Shown here piece by piece: positions 1-10,239 of a DNA stretch of 64,000 nt (position 1 is its first letter; each line of letters begins with the position of its first letter). This DNA comes from Wolfiporia cocos (taxonomy: Eukaryota; Basidiomycota; Agaricomycetes; Polyporales; Phaeolaceae): positions 62,001-126,000 of the forward strand of contig JACCLO010000010.1 of assembly GCA_029448655.1 (NCBI GenBank). The letters run 5' to 3'. The notes beneath the pieces were generated by a model. It was not told the DNA's origin and searched no databases. It saw only the letters and a program-made list of their open reading frames with translations. The translations under genes were made by a program, and so were the position numbers.

Positions 1-659
1 ATTTCGACAACGCAGTGTTGCTATTGCGACACTTGGGTCCCAATACAAGGGAAGACTCGAAAAAGGAAACTGGTAGCCCAGAACCTGATAAGGTCTCGGG
101 AAATACTACTACGGCGAAAAATGCCGTACACTACCGAGAAGTAGCCGAAAAAAGCCCCCGTATTAGCAATAGGCAGTCCGATTGTAGGCGCCACCCCGGC
201 GTCCACATATGGAAAAACTGTCCTGAAAATTGGTCTAATACAAAGGACAAAAAGGCGAAAGATACTCGAAGTGGCTCTGAACTAGTGTCGCTGGCAAGCA
301 CACTAAGTGGTACAATAAGGGGAACCAATCCGGGGAATTCGAAAGAGAAGACCAACCGGAGGATGCCGAGGAAGACGGAGATCGAAGAAGATTCTCTAAA
401 GGGTTCTAGAGTCGAAGAAGACTCGAACCAGGTCCCCACCGACCAATCAGATGAACAACGTCAAGAAAGGGAGACGGTTACCCCTTTCAACTACATTTTC
501 GCACACCCCGTGGGAGACGAGCAAACCTCGGAAGAAATAAAACGACTAAATCTATTTCAACCAAGATCACCAGCGAAGTCCAGTACAGAACTGGTGCGCC
601 TATCGCCGGGCGACTCTATTGAAGAGGATTATCCCCTTTTCTACTTCAAAATCGAATAA
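1..659 (+). CDS. Open frame of element Z, unknown product (partial)
   Basis: This reading frame is open from the left edge of the window to a TAA at 657-659, so it is probably the 3' end of a longer ORF. The translated part (about 214 residues) is polar and charged, with many Ser, Glu, Lys and Arg, and ends in a short aromatic stretch. I see no protease, reverse transcriptase, integrase, chromodomain or dUTPase motif, and I do not recognise the protein. It lies directly upstream of the hairpin-rich 3' region of Z. It could be a decayed C terminus of a retrotransposon polyprotein, an accessory ORF, or a fortuitous frame in non-coding DNA. The alternative strand also has ORFs here, so coding status is uncertain. 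Confidence 0.3.
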   Translation, partial: FDNAVLLLRHLGPNTREDSKKETGSPEPDKVSGNTTTAKNAVHYREVAEKSPRISNRQSDCRRHPGVHIWKNCPENWSNTKDKKAKDTRSGSELVSLASTLSGTIRGTNPGNSKEKTNRRMPRKTEIEEDSLKGSRVEEDSNQVPTDQSDEQRQERETVTPFNYIFAHPVGDEQTSEEIKRLNLFQPRSPAKSSTELVRLSPGDSIEEDYPLFYFKIE

Positions 660-3430
660 AGTCGATATTCGAACCTTGGCCGTGAAGACAAGACGATCCT
701 TCACGGTTAATAACTCCATAATGAAATTGTATATACCTTCGTACAATGTACTAGAGTACAAAGACCCGCTGTTACAGAATACAACTAGATGAACAACATC
801 GAATAGTGTGCGGTATTCTGGGTCTAAACAAAAATGCAGAAGGAGCATTCAGCATAATAGATGGAAGCAGAAGGTTACACCCGACATAACTGTGTCATAA
901 GGGTCAGACCGACCCACCGACGGCGAAAGCAGAATAGTCGAGGAAACCTATAATCAGCCAAAGTCATAAAAAAGCCATAAAGGAGGCTTGCAACCTCCTT
1001 ATAAGGATATAACCGACTACGGCTAATAACCGCCCTAAATCTCATAATACACGAGATTAAAAGGCAACTGCCAAAACCATCATAACGGCCAAAATGCCAT
1101 AATATGCGAATGCGCGAAGGTCTTTTGTCGGACCATTCGAGGAGGAAACAGTTAAACTCTCGAAAAATAAAGACTATATACGGAATCCCCAACTAGGCAT
1201 AAAGAGTAGGGATTAAAACCGAATACCGTAGTTATCGGCCGACAAGCCTTTAACGAAAGTATAATTACACCAAGCTGATAAGGCATAGTAACGTACGACA
1301 CCTGACAAGGGTCTACGTAAGAAGCAAGGGACTATAAGTACGAAAAGCACGATGTCTCAAGATAATAAGCGGTGGTTTTGTGCGAAACCCCCTTAAATCG
1401 AAAAAAGCTTCGAATACTAAAAGCTGCATAATATACGAATGGCAATGGAACCTCTGCCCAGGCGGTCAGAATTTTAAGGAGGGGGTGGACACCCTTCAAA
1501 AGTTCATTTACCCGCAAAACTCAAGGTTAATCCAGCCATGTATACGCTAAGCAATAGATTACGAAAACGAAGACCACCAAAGGCTTAACTCTCTAAACAC
1601 AAGCCAGGAAGTGGACACCCAAAGTAGTAATCGAAGAACAGAACAGACGATAAGACAAGGGCACCTGAACAAGGACCTTAACAATCCATAAAGGGGATCA
1701 GTATCAAAGAATAGATCGACAACAGTCGATAAAAATATTCGTAACACGATCTATAACCCCAAGGATTAATGTCGAACCAGGCAAAACATCCGAAAAATAA
1801 TCCTAGACCACACCAGTAGCAGTCTAATAGCCCCAAGGTCGTTGAACATTCCGACTCCAAGGCAATTAAAGACAACTCATAAAGCAGCTGAAAAGCGCAT
1901 AATGACGAGTTTAAAGCCTACATACATTGGTGGTCGACACATAGGATTAAACGATGAAGTTACATCAGTTTCCCTGAAACAAGACAAGTCGAATAGAGCA
2001 TAACGACGTCCACTTTCCAAAGTAGACATAACAAAGACGCGTATTGACTGAGCGATAAAGTCGATAATAGTCTATCAATATAAGACACGCATCTAAGTCG
2101 AAAAGGACTTTCCATAACCAGGAAAAGGATAGCTCGAAAAACGACATAACACGTCAAACAGGAAAACGTAACTATAATATCAAGGATAATAAAGCCATAA
2201 AGGACAAAGCATGCACCATGACCTGACAAGGCATGGTAATCCGACAATGGTTCTAAGCGAAAACCCTAGAATAAACACATGGAACCTAATTCTCAGGCAA
2301 ACCTCGGAGGTGAGGGACCAACGGTGCCAGTGCAACGTCGGCCGAAAGGCAGCGGGCGCATTGGAATGCTGAAGGTCAGCCATAACGGGAAAAGGGAACC
2401 TAAAGGTCGAACCATGACCTAATAGGGCCAGTAAACTTAGAAAACCGGAAAAAAGGAAAACGGTCGGGCCTCTCAGAGCACTAGTAACCTAATAAAGGCC
2501 ATACTCTATAAGTCAGGCGTAAAAAGCCATAAAGAGTCAACCTATATGGTGAAAAGCTCGGAAGACAAAGAACCAATATTCCCTATAAAATCCAGCACAA
2601 GTCCAACGCATACGGGAAACCACTCTATAATAAAAATATCAAATCATAACGCCATAAACAGGCAACAGAAGAGATATTAAGAGATGGTCAATCCTAGTCA
2701 GACAAGTGCATAAAGGGAATACGATTCGAACTAAGACCAATCCTGGAAATTCATAATTCGACAAAAGCATAACAACGCCTAGTCACGTGACCTATCCGAA
2801 TGAAGGATAGCTCCAACCTTAAAAACGACCCAGATTAGTTCAATAAGAGGTAGAATCGAACTAGATTCAAGCCGACAGGCCCTCATAACAAAGAACATAT
2901 AATCTGCCCATAAACCCATTTGAACCACGGTGATAGCGGTAATCCAAGTAACAACCATCGGTTAAAACGACTATAAAAACATCATAAGTTTCCCTCAGAG
3001 CTTGAAAACGTCCCCAAAAAGTGACAATAACGTCGCAACAGAGATTGCAAGGCAGCGTATCGACAATGTGCCCATAGACCGTCGATTAATTACCTTTGGA
3101 TAAGCAAGGACGCACACCGAATCTCTAAGACTAGCCACTAGAAGGACAAGTAAAGTCGAAGGAAACCAGACAACAGTCGTTACCATAGATCAAGTTACAA
3201 TGGAAAACCCGCAATAACCATACGTCAAGTAGATGATAAGCAAGGCCACGACACCTTAATTTTTTCACTATCTACAAACGAGTCAGATAGTAATCAGAAG
3301 CCATGCTGCAGCCATAAGCATATCAAGTCTACAAGGTTCAATATATTCGGGACAACCGAAGAAAATCTGCGTAAAAAGCACCAACGGGCTCGTAACAATA
3401 GAGTCCAACTATTATTACAAGCAGGTTTTA
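660..3430 (+). other. Coding-free, hairpin-rich internal region of element Z
   Basis: About 2.8 kb without a convincing ORF on either strand. The + strand has A-rich linkers with frequent CATAA/ATAA and many short perfect stem-loops, for example a 12-bp stem at 676-687/699-710 (two G-T pairs), GGGTC/GACCC at 901-915, AAGGAGG/CCTCCTT at 980-1000 and ATCGAC/GTCGAT at 1715-1730. Two loosely repeated blocks share CCTGACAAGG near 1302 and 2221. It ends at the Z polypurine tract, so it belongs to the retroelement transcript. It resembles the internal domain of the LARD at 15632-21688. Function unknown. Confidence 0.5.
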
Positions 3431-3436
3431 TAATAC

Positions 3437-3474
3437 TTCAACAGGGTCGTTGAACAACTCTAAGGGGGGGGTGA
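3437..3474 (+). promoter_or_regulatory. Polypurine tract of Z with preceding stem-loop
   Basis: A perfect stem TTCAAC/GTTGAA (3437-3442, 3449-3454) encloses the loop AGGGTC. It is followed by a purine run with eight G's that abuts the LTR start at 3475. The purine run is the expected plus-strand primer. The same stem-loop position and loop type recur in LARD, B2, C, D and E. Confidence 0.7.
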
Positions 3475-4130
3475 TGTCACAAGAATTTCCCTGCATTTAC
3501 TGCAATTTTCCTGGGATTAATAGCAATTACCTACGCAATACGTCCTATAACCCGTCATAACCCAGCACCTAACGAATAGTTAGATTCATGCCGATTGATG
3601 GCCGCGTTATCTCCCATAACGACGGTATCTAATCACGGATCTGTTCCCGTGGATATCACAAGCTTAGCCGCTAGCCAATCGGACACCTCGTCCGTATCAC
3701 ATCAGCACCACAACGTCAGCGGACCGCGCATAATGTCACGCGTCGGTTTACTAAGACATAGCGCCCTTAACGCTACTGGGCGACGCACAACGCTGACAAC
3801 CTATATCCCGGTTGATCGGCATATACCCTTATCACGTATTACTCAGTCCCATAATGACAGGGGTCCTGTAGTAGAATACGTACCGAAAGTAGATTATGTA
3901 ATAAGGCTGTCAGGGGTCTTATAATACATGTATATATACTGGTTCGCTAAGTCGTTAGAGACTTAGCTCTATTCATAAACATTTGCCTTCGGGTTAACCA
4001 CCTAACCGCCTTGCCTGCTGCTTACTCGCTTACTCCTAAGTTCTCGCCTATCGACGACTACAGAAGACGCTAACGCTGTACAAATAGCCTCTTAGCTGAA
4101 GCATAGAGTGAGTAGTAGAGTCTTGTGTCA
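3475..4130 (+). repeat. 3' LTR of element Z
   Basis: Starts TGTCACAAG directly after the polypurine tract and ends GTGTCA at 4130. It contains a CATGTATATATAC TATA box near 3930, followed by a short hairpin as in the other LTRs. Z lies in + orientation inside the gag of B1: the sequence after 4130 (CACCG...) continues the gag sequence found intact in B2 near 25968. The other LTR of Z is outside the window. Confidence 0.85.
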
Positions 4131-6230
4131 CACCGATTCCAAGGTAGCGAGGGTCTCTCGCACCTTTTCCGGGAGGATCCGTTTGATGTGACTGAACAAC
4201 GTTTTGTTGTCAGTCTCGGCCAGGTGAGCCAGGGTCCTGAGCTTCTGTGCCCAAGAAAAGAAGTCCGATTGGAGCTTCTTTTTCCCTTCGTCTCCGAAGT
4301 ACCCTTCAATCTCCTTTTCGGCAATCTCCTTGTCCGTCTTCTTGCCGTACACCTTCTCGATCGTTTCCGCAAACGTTTTCCAGGTGTGCCCCGAGGTTTG
4401 TCCGGCGGCGATTTTATCAACTACCGGCGACATGTACTGGTAGGCCTCGCCCGTAAGCCGTAGCAGGGCTTGGCGAACTTTGTCTTCCTCGAGGGTTACC
4501 TTGGCGTCTGCAAAATACATGCCCATTTTTTGGATCCACTCCTTTGACGAGATGGAATCCTTGGGGCCCGAGAATTTGGGCGGCTGAGTCGGTTTGGTCT
4601 GTTGGAAGTTGACCGTTGTGGCTGCTGCTGGCGTGGCTGCTGGTGCGTTTTTTAGAGCGGTTAACTCCGCTTCGAGTTGGTCGATTCTTTTAATTAGTGC
4701 CGTGACCTGGGCACCGCTGGGTCCCGCGGTTGGGACTGCCGGACGCTTTTGCAGTACTGCAATATCTTTTTCTATGCGGACGAACCGATTTTTGGAAAGG
4801 GTATCCAATTGTTGCCGCAAACTCTCCGCTTCCTCTAGTGCTTCGATTCTATTTTGAAGCACCTGGTTGTGACTCCGAATCTGGTTGGTCTTGTTCCAGA
4901 CCATTTCCAGATCCGTGTCCACCCGGCCTTTGTAAGCCGCGAGGTTGCTGTAGAGGTGGTTCTTGGCTTGGTACAGCGCCTCCCTGTAAGCTTCTTTTCC
5001 CACCTGCAGAACTTCGTCTGAGGCGGCCACTTCCAGAGTGCGCTGCAACCTTCCCATCAATTTGTTCTCGCTCCTTTCCGGCTGCGCGACGATTTCCAGA
5101 GTCCTCCTTTCATAGGAAGGGAGGAGATCGGGGAGCGTCCCAAATAGGGGCTCCGTGATGACCGCTTCCTCCAGACGTGGGGTCTCGCTGCCTTCAGGGG
5201 TGATGACTGCGCGTGCGGGTGTTTCCGGGTTGAAGAGCCTGGCGGCTCTTGTGCGTGGCGACGCTTCTTCAACCGAGTACCAGTGGACGTCACCGTAGTA
5301 GACTATGAGGTCCGCTAGAGAGATGGCGGTACAATAGTTGTCCCACCTCCACCATGAGATGTGGTTCCTAGTCGAATCTTCCCCGTAGTACTTGATGTAC
5401 GCCGTATGGTTGTCACAAGAAATCCCGGAATAAAGGGGTTCTCTTGTCGATTTATTAACCTTTATTCCCCAGATATTCGCTACGTTATACCTAGCCGCCC
5501 GGGACTGCACGTGCATGGGAAATAGATAAGCTTCTCATATCTTATCTCTTACATAGGTCACGTGGTACGTCACTGGAGTTACCCGCGTTACGTAGTCATG
5601 TGCAGCGTAGTCACAGTGTGCACAGACCACGCCATTAGGGCAGGTCTTGTAGCTACAGTAGATAGCGTCCACATGTATATATACTAGGTAGCGTTCTGAG
5701 GTACTCCTCAGAACTTATCTTCTCGTCGTTGGGGGCGCGTCCCCTGGCAACCTTCAATACCCTCTGCCTGCTTGTCTCCTGTGTGCAGGGTCCTCGTCGA
5801 CAAAGCCTGCTACGTCCTACTTGGGCGAGGGGGCCTCTATTCATTGCATCCACTTGTCTCTTATTCCTTTACCTGCTAGTCTGGGCAATACGGCAGGGCT
5901 CCTCAATAGGAGTGCCTTCTTGTTCTCCGCCATAGGAGGATGAGGGGCTTTAGGGGTTAGGATAGGCGGATATAGGGGTTCCCCGCTGGGGCGGGTGGCA
6001 CGGTGGTTACCGTGACAATGGTTTACATTCAGGAATGGGCGCACATGCGCCGGAATTGAGTTGAAGGAGGTGACACTCCCCCTAACTCTGATGCCGAATA
6101 CGACTCGCAGGTAGTCCATCAAGCAGGTTTGCTCTCCGGGCCACGCATGCTTGCCGACGGCGGGGCGGTAGGCCGTAGCCACCTTGTGGGTGTTGTACAA
6201 AGCGCCTTGGACGATTGTGTAAGACACCAT
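4131..6230 (-). pseudogene. Gag of element B1, interrupted
   Basis: Minus-strand gag. The first solid ATG is at 6230 (residues MVSYT); an upstream open stretch to 6284 lacks an ATG. A solo LTR at 5411-6017 splits it; the frame resumes at 5410 with residues TAYIKYYGED, as in uninterrupted B2 gag. The middle holds long Leu/Glu-rich coiled-coil segments (about 5130-4660). A retrotransposon gag (capsid-like) domain follows at about 4560-4150, from EWIQKMGMYF to LPEKVRETLATL. It is cut at 4130 by Z, so the nucleocapsid end is missing. The product would assemble virus-like particles; this copy cannot make a full protein. Confidence 0.85.
5411..6017 (+). repeat. Solo LTR, family I (copy 1)
   Basis: Starts TGTCACAAG, ends CCGTGACA, and is flanked by the 5-bp target duplication ATGGT (5406-5410, 6018-6022). 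It carries the U3 motif GTGCACAGACC plus TTAGGG (5619-5640), a TATA box near 5675, a 9-bp hairpin GTTCTGAGG/CCTCAGAAC (5693-5714) and a second GGGG/CCCC hairpin near 5732-5744. It interrupts B1 gag. Confidence 0.92.
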
Positions 6231-6294
6231 TGCTGGACAGTATTCGTCAGCTTGAGTTATTTTCTTCCTTAAACGATAATTCAAGAAAAAAGTG

Positions 6295-6384
6295 CCTTTT
6301 CAGGACTTAAGTGCCTTTTCAGAAGTGCCTTTTCAGGACTTTTCGCAATCAATGCCATGCACCAAAAAATAATGCCTTTTCAGG
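6295..6384 (-). promoter_or_regulatory. Cluster of GAAA-tetraloop hairpin motifs between ORF0 and gag (B1)
   Basis: On the sense (minus) strand the decamer CCTGAAAAGG, able to fold as CCU-GAAA-AGG, occurs at 6295-6304, 6328-6337 and 6375-6384, with a variant at 6314-6323. In B1 the copies contain in-frame stops relative to gag, so they are not required as gag coding sequence. Candidate RNA packaging or translation signal; inference. Confidence 0.45.
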
Positions 6385-6396
6385 ACTTTCTATCTA

Positions 6397-7212
6397 CTAC
6401 AGCTGGGGTTTGCCAAGGTCAAAGTTGAGACCGCTATGTACTAGGTGTGTTTTTAAGTATGTAGCGTGCTGTTTCACATCTAGGTCTCCAAAAACGTGCT
6501 CCACCCTCCTGAGATATTTTTCGAGGCGGCGGTGATCTTCGTTCTTCATGGAGTCCTGACGGACCCTTTGCTCCAGGTGTGTGGAGAGATCGTCGAAGTC
6601 GGTGATGAGGGTGGTGAATTTCGCTATGATGGGGGCCGTGGTGGTTGCGTCGGGAACCTTCCATAGCCGGAAAAGGTTCTTGTGGGCGGCGTTCATCTGT
6701 TTGTCGACGTCTAAGAACCAGTCCCACTTCTTCTCCGTGCAATGGACGTCCTTGGGGTTCGGAAGACCCCGTTTCTCGACCCACTCGGCCGGCATCCTAA
6801 GCTCCTCCACTCTCTCCAACAGCGACTTCTTTGGGGGCTGGATTCACTCCCGAGGACTCCTCACCATTCTCTCGTCCTCAACCCTCTTCCTGGCCGCCTC
6901 GGCGATCAGCTGATCCAGTGATTGTTTCTGGATCCGAGCTTCGAGCTTCTCCTTCTGTCGGAAAAGCTTGTCGAGCTTCTTCCGCCTGATATCGGCGAGG
7001 GCGGCCTCGTGGTTGACCCTTCGGATCTCCTCCGGGTCAGGGTTCGGCTTCCTGTAGAAGACGTCTTTGCCCTTTCGGGACTTTCCTCGCTTTGGGGCTG
7101 TGACCGCGGAGATGCGGTCTTCGAGCGATCTAGAGGAGGCAATATGCCATTCCTCGCGCTCTCCCGTAGCGGCGTTTCTCGGAGTAACCGTGAAACGTGG
7201 TGCTTTCGGCAT
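6397..7212 (-). pseudogene. ORF0 of element B1 (unrecognised protein upstream of gag)
   Basis: Minus-strand frame from ATG at 7212 (residues MPKAPRFTV) to the stop at 6397, about 271 codons, with one internal TGA near 6846 where B2 has CGA. The N-terminal part is basic and Ser/Thr/Pro-rich. The middle is a predicted coiled coil rich in Arg, Lys, Glu and Leu (about 7000-6860). The C-terminal 130 residues are predicted helical. The C-terminal part matches ORF0 of element C in spacing: a Phe-Thr, Asp-Leu, Asn-x-Asp-x-Arg, Lys-Tyr, Phe-x-Asp series. It precedes gag in its own frame. I do not recognise a known family. A role in packaging, nuclear import or chaperone function is only speculation. 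Confidence 0.6.
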
Positions 7213-7904
7213 GACTACGTAAAAGAAGTCTAAGTAAGCTATTCTAGTGGAAATCACGCGGTCTTCTGTCGGGGCTTATCGTCGCTTCTTGATGTGTCGT
7301 GCGCTTATCCTCCGGCGTCAATGGGCGCTCCGCCCTCAACTGGAGTTAGTGTCGGCGACTGGATTGCGTCTCTCTCACGCTACCAGGTGGGGGATACAGC
7401 AGGTCGTCTTCCCTTGACGCCTGGGAATGCAGGATTTGGGGTATTACACCCCGCATGTGCCCACGCCTCACTCCAGTTAGGTGGCTGCCAGTGTTTAAAC
7501 CAAACCCATGCCCTGAGGGACTTAGAGGGCGCCAAGGCCAGAACTCTATCGTTCTGAAGCCGTATCGGCAGCGGTTCTAGGCAGGGCAATTCGTGCCCAC
7601 CATCCCAACTCTAAATAGAGTGGCCCCTGTACGCCTGGGGATAGGCGAGAAGGTCGTCTCCGGCCCGGTCAAGAGTTTACACCGTTGCCATCGATTCCCA
7701 ACATATGGGGAAAGGCTTGGCAGCCAGTCCCCGGTTCCGCTTAAGCCTACGGTCCGGCTATTTGCCCGAAGGCGGTGATCCTCCAGAGCCCACTAAGGAT
7801 ACCGATACCCTGCTGCCTGGCGGCGAGCAGGGGTGCGCAGACGGCGATGAAAACCCCTAAGAAGAAAAAATCCCAGACCCTCGAAGAGGGCGGGGGCGAA
7901 AGCG
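7213..7904 (-). other. 5' leader of element B1
   Basis: About 690 nt between the PBS and ORF0 without a coding frame that is kept in both copies for protein reasons. It is highly similar to the leader of B2 (28918-29593), including block-like GC-rich inverted segments. Probably the untranslated leader of the genomic RNA. Confidence 0.6.
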
Positions 7905-7916
7905 AGTTCTATTCAT
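7905..7916 (-). promoter_or_regulatory. Self-priming primer-binding site of B1
   Basis: The 12 nt on the minus strand (ATGAATAGAACT), one nucleotide from the LTR, are exactly complementary to sense LTR sequence AGTTCTATTCAT at 8028-8039. No tRNA-type TGG start is present. This matches Tf1-type self-priming. Confidence 0.85.
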
Positions 7917-7917
7917 A

Positions 7918-8536
7918 TAACACAAGATAACACTTACTTATAGTTGTTGCTTGGTTTGCTGGTTAGGCAGGATAGTTGTAAGAGTTAAGCAGGATACGTG
8001 GAGTGGTTAACTCGTAGTATGAATGCAATGAATAGAACTGAGGCAATAGCGCTCAGCAAGTCCAGTATATATACATGATAAATAAGACCCCTAACAGTCT
8101 TATTAGATAATACTAGTGTCCATATTCGTATGTACAAGTCCCCAGGTACCTAAGTACTTAGTAATATACGATAAATACATATATTGATCAAAACCGGGAT
8201 ATAGAAAGGCGGCGTAGACCGCACGAATGGCGTTTTGCGCTCTTGTCATTACAAAGACGGGGCGTGACCAAAGCCCGGTCCGCTGACGTTTATACGCTGA
8301 CTGCTTCCGGATGGAATGTCCGATTGGCTAGAACTAGACATGTGACTGATGGTAACTACTAGTGATAAGATAAGACCGTCGTTACGGGAGATAACGCGGC
8401 CATCGTTCGGCACGTATGTAACCGTTAACTTATGAACCAGATAAGCTAGTTATTGGTCTAGAAAGTCGTAGATAATTCGTAGAATTGCCGGAAAAATAGT
8501 AAGAAATATAGGGAAACTAGGAGAATTCTTGTGACA
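7918..8536 (-). repeat. 5' LTR of B1 (family B, 619 bp)
   Basis: Sense strand begins TGTCACAAG (8536 leftwards) and ends CTTGTGTTA at 7918, a non-canonical TG...TA terminus shared by all three family B LTRs. TATA box near 8067-8076; the self-primer sequence lies at 8028-8039. Confidence 0.9.
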
Positions 8537-8793
8537 CGTCGTCGCTGCTGAAGGTGTCCCGACCGCTCGCGCGTGCGAAGAGTTCCCCTGTGTGAGTCGG
8601 CTGATCAGCCATGCCGCCCCACGAGTACCAGTCCACTTACTGAGCGTCGAGCTCGCCTCCGTGAACGCCTTGTGCATGTATCCCTTTTCGAACGAGATGT
8701 TGTTCAGGAAGACGTCCGGGGTGCCCGCCGCGATCAGCCGATAGACGTGGACCCGCTTCGGTTGCGGGTGTTGCCAGAGCCGTCCGATCAGCT

Positions 8794-9396
8794 TGTCACG
8801 GTTTATCTTATTTTTCCCTATTTTTCCCTATTTTCTCTGATTTTCTACAGCTCGTTCTACTCGCTTTCCGTATCACGTTATGTCTCACCCTTATTTCACT
8901 CTCGTAGATAACTCTTATCTTATCTCTTGTGCACGTTAGCTCAGCGCCTATCACGGCGCCTCGTCTTATCTGTAGACCTATCTTATCTTTCCTGCACGTG
9001 ACCCTACAAAGAGTTCACAACATACGTTGCCACACATCACATGGCTTTCTAGTGACTCGCGTCACCTGCCGCTGGCTTACGCTCAGTCAGCGGCCTAACC
9101 CACGTCACATGCTGTAGCCTTATGCTCAGTCAGCGACCTTAGCAACTATCACAAGCTTCGGGTCGTACCATTACCGGTACACAACCCTACGCCCTGCGGT
9201 ATCTCTAGTCTTACCTACGGTGTTACGGGTCTTACCCTTCATGTATATAAGCTGGCCTCTGAGTACGTTGTAGACTCAGAATAGTTCTCCTCGACAATCG
9301 ACTAGTTGTTCTTACCAACTGCTTGACTCTTACATCTCACCTTTATCGACACCGCCCCTCAACACTTATTTTCAGTCTTAGTGAGTGTCTGTGTCA
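8794..9396 (+). repeat. Solo LTR, family A
   Basis: Starts TGTCACGG, ends GTGTCA, with target duplication CAGCT (8789-8793, 9397-9401). TATA box CATGTATATAAG near 9240, then a hairpin near TCTGAG/CTCAGA. It splits the exon coding helicase motif VI; coding sense resumes in phase on both sides. Same family as the 3' LTR of element E. Confidence 0.92.
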
Positions 9397-10071
9397 CAGC
9401 TGTCCGTCTTCTTGCGCCGACCAGAGAGTGTCCTGTCGTCGTCGCGCCTTCAGCGCGCAAGCACGTTCAAGAAGGAAAATGGACGCACCATAATGATGAG
9501 GATGTTCGCATCGGCGATGTTGAGGCCGACCATCCCGACACCGGAAAGCAGCAGCACGCGGGGGCCCTCGACCCCGCTCTTGCGGAAGCGCTCCAGACTG
9601 ACGGACTGCTGCTTGATGCTCATCCCTTAACCGACGACCCGCAGATATTCGATGTTGTGTTCCTGGAGAAACTGTCGACGGGGAGCGGTCAGTCTAACGT
9701 CAGGCGGCCGTCGTCAACACTTACCAGGGCGATCATGGGGATGTTCGACGGGAACGCGCAGTATACGATGATTTTGTCGGGGCGAAGGCCGGCGACGCGC
9801 TCGTCCAGGACGTGATCCTCGTCGATCACCAGCTGCTGCGAGTCCTCGTTGAACTTCATGGGCTGAGCGTTGTCGCGCGCGAGGTGGTTCTTGAGCAGAG
9901 TGATGAGCGAGTGGATCTTTGATGACGGGTTCATTTCTCCTGGCCCCAGAATCTGAGGCAGGAAGTGACACCCCGGATGGGTGATCACTCGCCTGATTCC
10001 AAGGTAGAATTTCTGCCGGTGGGTTGGATCAGTTGCCCAGTCTACGGCATCCATATTATGTGGCAGCGGCT

Positions 10072-10239
10072 AATTTTTTCGCAGCTCGATCTTACACAGC
10101 GCGGCCGTCCGATCATGTCGGACGGGGATGTCCCCGCTGAGTGGGCGCCCAAGATGTCATGTGACCCCACCTAGCGGCGGACGTCTGCGTCCGACATGGT
10201 CGGACGGCCGCGCTGTGTAAGATCGAGCTGCAAAAAATT
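10072..10239. repeat. 168-bp fold-back (MITE-like) element in a helicase intron
   Basis: A long inverted repeat: the left arm begins AATTTTTT-C-GCAGCTCG and continues through GGCCGTCCGA; the right arm is its reverse complement ending CGAGCTGC-AAAAAATT. Arms are about 50 bp, with a central spacer of roughly 60 nt. It fills most of one intron and its edge almost coincides with the predicted splice acceptor (TAG near 10071). Either a MITE or an introner-like insertion. Confidence 0.75.

Larger units (their letters stand above)
4131..8536 (-). mobile_element. Ty3/gypsy element B1, 5' half
   Basis: Reading leftwards on the minus strand: 5' LTR (7918-8536), self-priming PBS, leader, ORF0, gag, then interruption by Z at 4130. 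The rest (protease onward, 3' LTR) must lie left of the window. A solo LTR (5411-6017) sits in gag. Gag, ORF0 and leader are closely similar to B2 (25812-30225). The 5' LTR abuts the 3' end of a helicase gene, so B1 probably truncates that gene. Confidence 0.85.

Noticed and set aside
1..3474. RIP-mutated element as explanation for the ORF-poor, A-rich Z region
   Set aside because: CpG and C are still present and perfect hairpins persist; RIP would give strand-symmetric TpA enrichment and break stems.
4070..4463. + and - strand ORFs of about 110 codons over B1 gag
   Set aside because: Shadows of the gag frame in other phases; the B2 copy shows the same shadows.
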